Positions 1 through 10,600 of a stretch of DNA of 64,000 bases are shown here, in pieces. Positions within the stretch are counted from its first letter, which is position 1; every line of letters starts with the position of its first letter. The notes below the pieces were generated by a model that ran no database searches, was not told the origin of the DNA, and worked only from the letters and a program-made list of their open reading frames with translations. A program made the position numbers and the translations under genes. The stretch comes from Symsagittifera roscoffensis (lineage: Eukaryota > Xenacoelomorpha > Acoela > Convolutidae): assembly GCF_963678635.1 (NCBI RefSeq), contig NC_087063.1, positions 46,976,101-47,040,100 of the forward strand, given 5' to 3'.

Positions 1-225
1 CATGACTAATAAAAAAAGAATTAATTGGATTTTTTCATATTTTGTTGATAAACTTTCATTTCTTTCTCGATAATTTGTTTTGTTTTATTTTTAATAACTT
101 AGTTTTTAACATAGTTGTTATGTGTTTGAACAGTCGATAAGCACAAAGAAATAAGCTGGGCTCTGTTAGTTTAACCAACGCATTAGTCTTTTCTTTGTTT
201 ATGTTTGGGATCATAACTACAAATT
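1..225. other. AT-rich leader, nothing recognised
   Basis: Low-complexity AT-rich sequence with no long open frame and no recognisable motif. It precedes the first of two related non-coding units. Confidence 0.5.
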
Positions 226-228
226 TGG

Positions 229-262
229 ACTGTTTCCGAAAACTTGTTTTCGTTGAAACAGT
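229..262. repeat. Hairpin, unit copy 1
   Basis: ACTGTTTC and GAAACAGT pair around an inner CGAAAAC/GTTTTCG pair, giving a nearly complete fold-back. The same hairpin recurs at 1858-1892 with one base of the inner arm changed. Confidence 0.65.
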
Positions 263-446
263 TCATTTCGTAAATCAAAATGTATTTGGTAGTCAACTGA
301 TCGAGCCACAGAGTGACTTATAAAAATGCCCATCCAGGAATACAATTTGAGGTATCATGGGAGTTTAACTGAGAACAACTAGTAAAAAAAAGTTAAATTT
401 AGGACAAAATATGTAAATTGAAAAATTTAAATCGACTTACAGTTCT

Positions 447-485
447 CGAGCAAAAAGAGCACCCGCAGGGTGCTCTTTCTGCGAG
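447..485. repeat. GC-rich hairpin, unit copy 1
   Basis: The arms AAAGAGCACCC and GGGTGCTCTTT flank a GCA loop. In copy 2 (2081-2122) the same stem carries a TTCG loop and is longer. Stem kept with loop changed is the pattern expected of a maintained structure. It is not a bacterial terminator, because the setting is clearly eukaryotic. Confidence 0.65.
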
Positions 486-1009
486 TGCGTTGAGCGCTGT
501 TCGTATTCTTCACGCAATGCAAGTAACTAAAGTCGAGAATAGACCACAACAACCCCGTCCCCTAGGTGGTCGTCGCGCTTCGGCGTCAGAGATACGGCGA
601 GGCAAGGGTAGGGTCCCTGCCGGTTCTCGTTTCTTATAACCTTATACCCCTGTCGGCGGAATCGGGGCTGATCTCGAAAACGTTTCGTCAGAATTTCTTT
701 AAAATTGGCATGCGGCTACAAAATGCAATTCTAAGGATACGATTTGACGCCGTTTGGCCAGAAAAACTCTATATGTTGACTTATGGCGGGAAATGGGGGG
801 CAAAAACGGAAAAACAAAACACGATTTTTGGTAAAAATGACTCAATAACTCAATTTGGGTCCAAAAAATGGGATAGATTGCTTAGTATTGGATGAAAGAA
901 GACTGTTTAGGGAGCCTAACTATGTAGAAATTAGAATTACTTTATTTTTAAAAAAAAAATTTTTTCAGGACCGTCTCCTAATTTTTTGGTCATTTTTTTG
1001 AAAAAATTA

Positions 1010-1205
1010 ACCAAAAAGGTGTTTTTTTCGCCTTTTCTCTAAATTTGGAAATTTTATGGCTTTGATCATGCTAACACTTCTAATCAAGTCCACAGAGCGT
1101 GGCCTATTGAAACAATTTGATTGGAACAACTTTTTTTACTTTTTGACAAAAACTGATTTTTCACGTTTCTGACTCAACATTTTATATCAAAAAATCAAAA
1201 ATTTT
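1010..1205 (+). repeat. AT-rich dispersed repeat, copy A
   Basis: Shares a string of short matches (TTTTCTCTAAAT, GGAAATTTTA, GGCTTTG, TTGGAAC, GATTTTTCACGTTTCT) in the same order with 1528-1720, about 518 bases away. Non-coding, unknown family. Confidence 0.5.
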
Positions 1206-1527
1206 GAAAAGTGAGAAAAAATGAGTTTTGATAGCATATTCGAGCTTGCCATAGTCATTTTAGTAGGTTTAGAGTATTTAATTGTCAAAATTGGACGAAA
1301 ATTTTGGTTTTTACAACTTTTTTTCTCGGGTAGCTTTTTACTACTTTACTACAGATGAAAATGGCCAAATTTCGAAAAAAAGACTTGTTTTCGGAAGTGG
1401 CTACCACAATTGTTGTAATTTTTTGCAAGCGGCCTTACAGGGACACTACATGTATGCCCTAATTAATTCATTTTTTGATCCTTTAGATTTGAAGACGACT
1501 TTACCCGATTTATCTAACTTTATGAGT

Positions 1528-1720
1528 TAACCAAAAACGTGTTTTTTTGACTTTTCTCTAAATATGGAAATTTTACGGCTTTGGTCTTGAAAACCATTCT
1601 GAACAGGTTCATACATTGTAGCCTAGTGATTCAATTCAATTGGAACTACTTCTGATGAATTTTGAAAAAAAAAAAAGATTTTTCACGTTTCTATTTCAAC
1701 TATTTTTATCAAATAAAAAA
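1528..1720 (+). repeat. AT-rich dispersed repeat, copy B
   Basis: Diverged partner of 1010-1205. The part between them holds only a short chance open frame (1282-1530) with low-complexity composition. Confidence 0.5.
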
Positions 1721-1855
1721 AATGTTTTTTTTTCTATTGCTTCTAATCATTTTGAGACAAAATTAACCTTTTAGGACCTAATTCAGGTCCAAATAGCCTA
1801 CTTAAAACAACTAAAAGTCGATAAACTTAAAAACGAGATCAGAAATAAGTTAACA

Positions 1856-2500
1856 GGACTGTTTCCGAAAACTTGTTTTTGTTGAAACAGTCCTCTTCAA
1901 GAATCACAATGTTTTGCATTGTTAACTGATCAAGGCGCAGAGTGACTTGTCATTATAATCAGCCAGCAATGCAAGTTAGCGATCATGGCTAATAGTCTCA
2001 AGGAGAAATGAAGAAGGGAAGGTTATAAAATGTTAAACAAAATGTGGAGGTTAAGAAAAAACTAATTGACTTACAGTTTTCGAGCAGAAAAGAGCACCCT
2101 TCGGGTGCTCTTTTTCTGCGAGTGCCACATGCCTTGAAGCTAATGGCCGCCAGGCCACACTTCAAAACTTACACCCGCAAACACTAACGCACCGCAGGTC
2201 AATAACTGGTGCTAGGTGGCCGTCCGCTTTCCGGCGTCTCAGAGCAAGGAGGACAGGGGAAGGGGCCCCGTCCGGTCTCTGAACCTCACCCCAGATACAT
2301 AGTATTACGGACTTGAAAAAATAATCTACTTTCTCGAAAACTGTCCGTCAGATTTTTTTTATTTTTTGCATGCGGCCCTAACCCGAAATTCTAAGGATAC
2401 GATTCTTTTTCTTTTTCCCGAAAAAATGTTATGTGTTGACTTCCAGGGGGAAATGGGGGGCAAAAATGGGAAAAATCACGTTTTTTGCTAAAAACGACTC
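1856..2500 (+). repeat. Non-coding repeat unit, copy 2
   Basis: Second copy of the unit at 226-900. It opens with the ACTGTTTC/GAAACAGT hairpin, has the GAGCACCC/GGGTGCTC hairpin at 2081-2122, and has a GC-rich island at 2205-2285 with several short self-complementary segments. Copies differ widely between these blocks. Confidence 0.6.
2081..2122. repeat. GC-rich hairpin, unit copy 2
   Basis: GCAGAAAAGAGCACCC pairs with GGGTGCTCTTTTTCTGC across a TTCG loop with a single bulged base. Longer than its partner at 447-485. Confidence 0.65.
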
Positions 2501-3270
2501 GTTGACTTTGTCTTGTGCAATAAATTGAGGTAAACTGTGGTGAAGCGAATGAATGAACACTGTTTGGGTGTCTGAATGGCGTTATGAAATGAATTTTGTG
2601 AAAAAGAAAATTTTGAGATTTTTGACATTTTTTCGAAAATTTTTTTGTCAAATTTCAAAAAAGTCAATGTTCCAGTCGTTTCTCGACATTTTTACTGATG
2701 ACAAAAAATTATTGCCGTGGCCGAATTAGTTTATAGGAGTGATGAGAGAGAAAACTTGGTTTTTAATTTTTTGAGAATTTTCCCCTAAAAAACTGATTTT
2801 TTCACGTTTTTTTTCTATTTTTTAAAAAAAGTCATTGTTCTTTTATATTTTTTTATTATAAGCTATTTGCTATACTATAGACCCCAATGAGCCTTACTTT
2901 TGGCCTCAGAACAAATTTTTTGCTGGTCCAACAAAAAAGGCACTTTTTGAACGCCATAACTGAAAAAAAAATCGTTTTTTCAAATTTTTCAAAAATTAAC
3001 CAAAAATTATTTATTAACCGGATAATTTTATCAAACTTCTTAAAAACCGCTGATCCGTCTGTTCTGATGCAGAAAAAATTGTCTATTTTATTTGAGTAGT
3101 TCAGGAGTTATGGATTTTTGATTTTGATCGAAATTCGTGTTAGCTGAACAAACACCAAACTTGGTCGATTTTTGTATGTTGTTTTGAGATCAAAACTGGC
3201 TTAAACAGTGGAATCGAGTCGAGTCAAATCGGGCCACTCAAGTATCATAACTTCAAAATGAAATTGTTCA
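2501..3270. other. AT-rich stretch without genes
   Basis: Open frames here are short and low in complexity. A phrase near 2771-2830 (CTGATTTTTTCACGTTTTTTT) again resembles the repeat at 1010-1205. No gene or RNA recognised. Confidence 0.4.
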
Positions 3271-3399
3271 TGATATATTGGAGCAGACATTATTGCATTT
3301 TTGCAAGTTTTTTTTAATTGTTATCCATTCAGCTAGGCTTGTTCCAAAATTTGATAAGTTTACGTGTTTTCGTTTTAGCGTTATCCCTCAAAATGTCTG

Positions 3400-4990
3400 T
3401 TGGTGGAAGATATCGAAGATGAATATCGAACAAATTGGGCTACAACTAAAACACTTACTTTTGCATCTATCGAAATAGGTCTCGTTTTGAATTTTTTTTT
3501 CAAATTTGATTAGGAATCAGACTTGGTTTTAAAAACAATTTTTAAACAGTTCAAGCGTAGATGCAATTTAAGTGTTTTAGTTCGATTAAAGACTGGAGAA
3601 GTGAACGTTTTGAACCTATCGAAGATGAATATCAAACAATTTGGGCTACAACTAAAACACTTACTTTTGCATATATCCAAATAGGTCTCGTTTTCAATCT
3701 TTTTTTTTTCAAATTTCATTAGAAATCAGACTTGGTTTTCGAAATGGTTTTTAAATTTTAAACTATTCAAGGGTAGATGCAATTTAAGTGTTTTAGTTCG
3801 ATTAAAGACTGGAGACAGAACGTCTTGAACCAATCAATGAGGAATGACGAACAAATTGGGCTACAACTAACACACTTGTTTTTGCATCTATCCAAATAGG
3901 TCTTGTTTTCAAAATTTGTTTTTCAAAATTGATTGAGAAACAGACTTGGTTTTCAAAACAGATTTTTAAATTTTTAAACAATTCAAGGGAATATGCAATT
4001 TAAGTGTTTTAGTTCGATTAAATACTAGAGAATTGAACGTTTTGAACCTATCAAAGATGAATGAAGAACAAATAGGGCTACAACTAACACATTTACTTTT
4101 GCATCTATCCAAATGGGTCTTGTTTTCAAAAGTTAAAATGTTTTTTTCAAGTTTGATTAAGAAACAGACTTGGTATCCAAAACAATTTTCAAATTTTTAA
4201 ACAGTTCAAGGGTAGATGCAATTTGAGTGTTTTAGTTCGATTAAAGAATGGAGAAGTGAACGTTTTAAACCTATCAAAGATGAATGACGAACAAATTGGG
4301 CTACAACTAACACACTTTCTTTTGCATCTATGCAATTAAGTCTTGTTTTCAAAAAATAAAATGTTTTTTATTCAAATTCCATTAAGAAACAGACTTGGTT
4401 TCCAAAACAATTTTCAAATTTTTAAACAGGTTAAGGGTAGATGCAATTTAAGTGTTTTAGTTCGATCAAAGACTGGAGAAGTTAACGTTTTAAACCTATC
4501 AAAGATGAATGACGAACAAATTGGGCTACAACTAACACACTTACTTTTGCATCTATCCAAATAGGTCTTGTTTTCAAAAAATTTTTTCAATTTTGGCTAG
4601 GAATCAGACATGGTTTTCAAAACGGTTTTAAATTTTCTAACAGTTCAAGGGTAGATGCAAATTAAGTGTTTTAGTTCGAATAAAGACTGGAAACGTGAAC
4701 GTTTTGTATCGAAAAATTGACGTTTTGGTCTCTAATATCCCTCAATTCAAAGTTGAAAGATGAGTAACTTGGACACAAAAACTGAAACACTGTTTTTGCA
4801 TCTAATAGAATAAATCATTTTTTTATTTGAAGTTTAATTTTTAAAAGGTAGAAATTACTGTTTCAATTTATAAGATGAATGGTTCTTTCGTTTTCAATTC
4901 ACTACTTGTAGATGCAAATTAAGTGTTTTAGTTGAATAAAGACATTAGTCGTAAACTTCTATTCGAAAAATGTACAGATGTTACGGCTTC
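3400..4990. repeat. Satellite array, ~217-225 bp unit
   Basis: The phrase TAGATGCAATTTAAGTG recurs at about 3558, 3774, 3991 (changed), 4213, 4438, 4652 and 4909, so spacing is 214-225 bases and then 257. Each monomer also holds the near reverse complement (ACACTTACTTTTGCATCTA), so arms of about 25 bases face each other across the array. Small open frames in it, such as 4343-4564, are repeats of the monomer and not genes. It sits just upstream of the Helitron genes and may belong to that element. Confidence 0.8.
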
Positions 4991-5341
4991 TAATATCCTT
5001 CTCTTTTACATTGATGTTGACCTTGGCGGAGAAATAATTGAATCGTCATAATCTTTAATTGAATCGTCATAATTCTAGTATAATGTTTCGTAATTAATAA
5101 CTTAATAACGTTAGTAATTCAATTGTTGCTGATGATGAAATGTTGCAATCAACAAGAATTCTGTTGTTTTGTTTCAAAGCAACTAAAAAGTTACTAAAAC
5201 TGGCTTGAACATTTCAATGAAAAAATTCAGGTTGTAGAAAGTTAAATACTTAAAGAAAAATTGTTTGGAGAATTCAAAATATAACTTTTAAATATAGAAA
5301 AGAGTTCAACCAGCGTAATATTTCATGTTTAAAATGTGTAA

Positions 5342-5555
5342 ATCACAAATGTGCATTTCTTGTAAAGCGTAAATTCTTTCAAATGTATATAATGTAAAAA
5401 TGTGTATAGCCTTAATTTTTCTCAGAGGTTTTCTACTTTCACAGTAAATCTCAAATGTGTATATCTTGTTCAGCCTAAATTCTTTAAAATGTATATAATG
5501 TTAAAAAGTGTATAGCTTTAATTATTTTAGAGATTTTCGAATTTCAGTACATCAA
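5342..5555. repeat. Two-unit tandem repeat, ~106 bp
   Basis: ATCACAAATGTG at 5342 and ATCTCAAATGTG at 5448 each start a similar ~106-base unit that continues through TAAATTCTTT and GTATATAATGT to a shared end. It ends just before the start codon of the SGNH gene, so it may lie in its promoter or 5' leader. Confidence 0.6.
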
Positions 5556-5562
5556 GATAATT

Positions 5563-6545
5563 ATGAATACTTTTAATCGAGTTGGCGTCACCCCGTTAGT
5601 TTTATTGATTTCATTTGGTTGGCAATTTTTGAATTTTTTAATCAAATAATTTCTTTAGGGTTCTCATTTTTGGCGATAGCCATATAAATCATATGGAGAG
5701 GGCAGTAAAAACTTTTGAGCACATGTATCCAGCTCATCAAGATTGTTATCGTTTCTTTGGAGTCCCAGGAATGAAACTTTGGCAATGGGGAAATTATATT
5801 GAGGAAATTGAGAGGATGAACCCTCTAATCAGTGATGGGCTTCCGATAACTACAAATAAAACAATTTAAAGTATAGGTTTTTAGTTGACTATTTTAAATC
5901 TTTAGCTCCTAAACTTCTGCAGTTCATTTTTCAAGATTGATATTGAGATAAACAAAACTTAAATTGATTTTCCGAAGAAAAAAAATGTTGATAGTTCTTT
6001 CTGTGAAACGTTGCTGTATTTGAAGATTTTCAAATCCGATAAATTTTATATCTAAAATAGAAAAACAAGTTAGTCCTATCACAATGGCAATATAATATTT
6101 TTTTTAAATATGGATTTTTAAACAGAACATCAAAGTGGAAAATCATAAATGTTTTTACTCCAACTGTTGAAAAAGCCCATCATTGACATTCAAAGTACTG
6201 CTTTGTGTTGGTGGAAACGATCTGAGTTATCACCTAAAGTATAATAGTTCACCAATATCGGTCAGCGAGGCGATGAGTTGTATGAACAATTTGGTGAATG
6301 TTTTGGAAGGAAAACAAATCGAAGTTGGGTTTATTAAAGTTTTTCCTAGAGAAGTATCAAAATCAACTATAGCTTGTTTCAATGAACAAATTTTGAAAAA
6401 ATATGGGCAGCGCTTCATCGCATTCCCAAGGGATGTTAAACTTAATGCTTCATCTCTGAGGGCAGGTGACAATGTGCATTACTCTGAGGAAGTGTATTCT
6501 AAATGTTTTCGCGTTATTATAAACAAAATGCCGAATAAACTGTAA
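5563..6545 (+). CDS. SGNH (GDSL-type) hydrolase, three exons
   Basis: Predicted exons are 5563-5594, 5659-5831 and 6196-6545, giving 184 residues. Both introns (64 and 364 bases) start with GT, end with AG and keep the frame; neither exon 2 nor 3 makes sense alone. The family blocks fall in order: GDSH at residues 16-19 (nucleophile Ser18), GVPGM about 30 residues later, VGGND at 73-77 (Asn76), and GDNVHY with Asp160 and His163. SGNH enzymes are usually esterases, lipases or acyl hydrolases of about 200 residues; the substrate here cannot be told. It lies about 310 bases upstream of the Helitron transposase gene on the same strand, which suggests it is cargo or a second protein of the element. 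A captured host gene is the alternative. The start codon rests on the in-phase first exon only. Confidence 0.72.
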
Positions 6546-6629
6546 ATAAACATAGCTCAATGTAAATATTGAAGATACGTGGTTCTAAAGTGCACCTTAA
6601 TTATAATTTTGTTCAAGTTGCAAGTTGCA

Positions 6630-6686
6630 AGTTATCTGTCGTCAATTAACATTCCAGTTATCTGTCGTCAATTAACAATCCAAACT
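6630..6686. repeat. Short tandem duplication, ~28 bp
   Basis: The phrase ATCTGTCGTCAATTAACA occurs twice in a row in the spacer between the SGNH gene and the transposase gene. The rest of 6546-6853 has hairpin H1 but no gene. Confidence 0.7.
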
Positions 6687-6742
6687 TATCATCAAAGTTA
6701 TTTAAATTTGTTGAAAGTAATGCATTTCTGCTCAAATTTTTA

Positions 6743-6772
6743 CGAAACTCTGCGTTCAACGCTTAGATTTCG
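6743..6772. repeat. Hairpin H1 with 20-base core
   Basis: The core CTCTGCGTTCAACGCTTAGA (6748-6767) lies between the arms CGAAA and TTTCG. GCGT and ACGC in the core pair across the triloop TCA. First of five such hairpins in the Helitron; located about 80 bases before the transposase start codon. Confidence 0.85.
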
Positions 6773-6853
6773 ATAGATGAAATTGCAACTTTGCTGAGCG
6801 GACCAACAATCTTTAATTATTTTCAGAGGTTTCGCGATCGACCCAAAAATTAA

Positions 6854-7540
6854 ATGGCGCCAAAAAGGAAACGGCGAAAGTTAAATGTTTGTGGAAAATG
6901 TCAACTTTTCATACCTCATTCGTCTCAATTCTGCGAGCAACATTCGTTAAATGAGAGTCTCCAAACCGTTGTAGAGGTATGTGTGAAAATTGATATTTTA
7001 AAAGGATGCGAACCATTTCAAACACTTTTTCAGTAAAATCATAAAAGTTTTTTATTGTTTATCACAATGCCAAGGGTTTATGGTTTCTTTCTTTTAAACG
7101 TACACAAGAGTGAGTTGGCCCAAAGAATTCAAAGACTTTGATGGCAATTGATTGAACATATTTTCCTTTTGTTAGAGACTTTTTTAAATTAGTTAGTCAT
7201 TAAAAACTCATAATAAATCACACCATTTTATTGTTTTTCGATAACTCCTGTTTAGAACTGCGAACCTAATCCTAATGGAAACTGTTCAAACTTGACATAT
7301 GTAGAAGAAAATGAGGTGGAAAGAGTCAATTTAGGGTGTTCACAGGTGAATAAATTTAAAAATAAATGTAACATTTAGAAATTATTACAAAATCTTTGTT
7401 AAAATAAACAGAAATTCTTAAAACACTAATTAAGTATATTTTTTACTTAGCGCTGCGGAAACGTTTCTAATGGAGACTGTTCAGAACTAGGAAGTACGGG
7501 TCAAGCTGAGATGGAACATACCAATCCACGCACATTAGCG
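6854..7540 (+). CDS. Helitron transposase, exons 1-3
   Basis: Exon 1 (6854-6976) starts MAPKRKRRKL, a basic, nuclear-signal-like start, followed by CGKC and a later C-x3-H, which looks like a small zinc-binding module. Exons 2 (7256-7345) and 3 (7451-7540) are both exactly 90 bases and related: NCEPNPNGNCSNL and RCGNVSNGDCSEL are their openings. Each intron has GT and AG ends and every exon is phase 0, so they run into exon 4 at 7675. The ATG is the first in frame after an upstream stop. Role inferred: DNA binding or folding at the N-terminus of the transposase. Exon calls come from sequence only. Confidence 0.62.
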
Positions 7541-7674
7541 GTAAAAATTTTGAAAAATGAAGTTTTTACAAGATCTTTTTATTTGTAAATTAAAACTGTT
7601 TTTGAGCTCTCAAAGATTAGCAGTTAAGTTTTGCGAGTCAATAGCATTTTCATTTATTTTTCATCTTTTTCTAG

Positions 7675-10600
7675 GAGAATGCCGATTATTTCTGGCTCAA
7701 GAGGATACTGGAAAGCAACCAATCCATTCAAATTTTCCCGTCTTTGTTGTATCTCTTGTCAGTAGCCGCTTCGCTGCAGATACCCTGGTTCGCTAACTGC
7801 AACATTCAGTTTCTCTCCTGTTCCATTAGTAATTCGGTGCCTAAGAAAACTGCGTCCATTTTCCGTGATGGCAATTGTCTGTTCGGGTCTTTGAGTTTTC
7901 TTGTAACAGGATCTCAAAATTTTGCTGAAATACTTAGATCTAAAATTTGTGATTATTTTCATCATAGTCCATTAACATCAACTCACTATAGCGCATACTG
8001 TGAATCAATGAGCTCGGATAGGATTCAATATTTGAGAAATTCAAAAATGAGGGAAAACGGTTCATGGGGAGGGGATCTAGAAATTGCAGCGTTTACATCT
8101 TTAGTTGATGCTAAAATAGCTGTTTACGCATTGCAGTATAAACATTGGGTAATTTACGACAATTTTGTACATTCTAATGCTCCTGTTTTTTTCTTGCAAT
8201 GTGATGGCACTCACTGGGAACCTGTTCTTGAACTGCGCAGTGAAAAAACTCTGCGTCCAACGCTTAGATTTTTTCACGGTAGTTCAGAAACAAATCTGTT
8301 AAACGACGAAGGGCTCATTTTAACCGGGGAAAACCTTTTCGGAGACAGAAATCAAGTTGTATCATATACATCATGTGTTGACAATAAAAAGAATTTTGAT
8401 GTGGAATCTAGTGATAAACTGCAAACTGCAAAAACTCTGCGTTCAACGCTTAGATTTTTGCAGAGTAGTTCACAGCAATTACATTCATCAGATTGCCAGG
8501 TTCACAAAGATCATCTTCCATCATCCAAAAAATTACCGTCTGAAAATGAGTTTTGCAGTCCGGCAAAAAAGGCACGGTTTTCAGGTGTTGACGTAGACAA
8601 TTTCGGTTTACATAGTAAAAATGACCTCCAGATGTGCATGAAATGCTCGCGAGTTGCCTCAGATTGGTATCCTTTACTTTTTTCTACCTTGGAGGCTGAA
8701 CATGTTTATAGAAGGAAATTTGGTAACAAATTAACTGGCTCAAGTTTCGTTGTTTGTTCTCAGTGTAATAGCTATCTTACCAGCAAGACTGTTCTTTGGA
8801 AAAACGCTTGGCCAGCTGTTATGTTGACTTTTTTTCTCACCACCTTGTCTACCAATTCAAAGAATTTTTTTGAAAAAATGCCACTGTCGTTTAAAGCATC
8901 ATGGCCTGATTTTTTCGAAGCCAGCAATGATTCACTTGCCGAAACCTTGTTCATTGACATAACACATCAATTGAAAAAGTTTGAGATGTTAGTTTCCTCA
9001 TATGGTTCATTGGAATACATTGAAGCAATGAATAAATTTGCTTTCCCGACGGTTCGATGTTTTTGTGGTAGTGCAGAGTTCATAGAAAATACCGGTCGTG
9101 TTGAATTCTTTCATTTTTTGAATTATCTAGATAATTCATTTGTTTCATTTTCTGCAAGTTGGAAAAAGAAATTGAAATGTATACGTCCCGACTTTTTTGA
9201 TTTTGCACCAAAGTATTTGCCGTTCGATGTAAAACCAGCTATTGCAATTGATGAGCAAGGTTTATGGATCTGTTCATGTGAATTGCATAAAGCTGGTTCT
9301 GACTTGTTTTTGAATCATGTAGCTAGGCACCCAACAGCTGGCAACATTTCTCATACCTATGCTGATAGACTGGCTCCCGTTAATACGTCTCTCAGAGGAG
9401 CAACTCCCACCAAAGTTGGCCCATTCTCTACAACTTGGACGATGTCTCTGTCAAAAGGCGGCATGAACGGTGTCGGTTCCATCAATCTCCATAACAACAG
9501 AAATCTGAATGTCAAAAGTGACACAATTTTACCCTGCTTAGAGTCTTTGTTTCTCAAAAATCGATTGGATTCAACTGAAACAATGGGGGCAATTGCTAGT
9601 GAATTTCATATGAAGGACGACCTGTTACAATCATACTTCTCTCCGCAATTTCTGCCATCGGAGGAGCAGTTTGATGAGTGTGTGAAGAGTTCAACATACA
9701 TTCCTCTACGCCTCAGTAAACTGATTAAAGATTCACTGGATTCTACTTCATCGGATTTTTCAGATTTTTGTTCACATTCGAATCTTCAAATTCCAACATA
9801 CACGTCAAAGGCATCCGTAAAAGAGAATGTAGGAAATAATAAAAAATTCAGAGTTTACAAATTTTTATGTTCGTTTTTATATATGATATCAAATGTAACA
9901 GAAGTATTCGAGTCAGCGATTCAAAATATTACAAATCAAAAAGTATCCGTTCTTCACTTGATTAATTCCATTAAAACAGGAAAAAATCTCAATAGTTGCA
10001 TTGATAACTTTCTTAGCGCGTTTGAAATTTTGTCAAACGATACTTTTTATCTTTTCTGGCAAAAAGTTTCCAAGTTTTTTGACGATTGGATGCTACTAAA
10101 GGGTGACAAGAAAGAAGATCATTATAAATTAAATGCAAATATGATTTTGGTTGTTTCAAATCGGAAATCTATAAAAAATTGTCCGTCGCAATTTCAAGAT
10201 GATTTTCAACTCACAGTAATTGAAAATACTTTGACATCAATGGTGTTCTTTAAATATCTTCCATCAAAAATTGCAACCATAGTAGACATTTCTAAAAATA
10301 CTACTAGTTTTCTTGACACTTTTAATCCACTAGTGTTGGCGCAAAAGACAAAAACACGTTTGCAAGTGTATTCCAGGATTGCATGCCCGTCTGTGGGAAC
10401 AATAAATTTTTTTAGTGGTCAAAGACAAATAAAATGTTTGCTGCATACTGTCCCGTTGTGCTCAGATTTTCCATCTACAAAGTACATTTGCTGTATTAGG
10501 AGCTGCAAAAAAAAATCGAGATGGAGATGTCCTATTTTGCAGTGTTATTTTTCATTTTGTAAAAATCATTTTGGACAAATAGATATAGATGATTCGCTGA

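Larger units (their letters stand above)
226..900 (+). repeat. Non-coding repeat unit, copy 1
   Basis: This stretch matches 1856-2500 block by block: a 34-base hairpin at the start, a second hairpin at 447-485, a GC-rich island at about 555-640, and a tail with the shared phrases AATTCTAAGGATACGATT and GGGAAATGGGGGGCAAAAA. The two copies are about 1.63 kb apart. Short open frames inside (418-639, 566-895) are not conserved between copies, so I treat the unit as non-coding. Structure is better kept than sequence, which suggests a non-autonomous element or a structured RNA. The family is unknown. Confidence 0.6.

Noticed and set aside
447-2122. Hairpins with following T runs, looking like bacterial terminators
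   Set aside because: Introns, Polintons and LTR elements show that the DNA is from an animal; the hairpins belong to a repeated unit.
3278-4564. Small frames ending in the same HLLLHLSK string
   Set aside because: They are translations of the satellite monomer, not genes.
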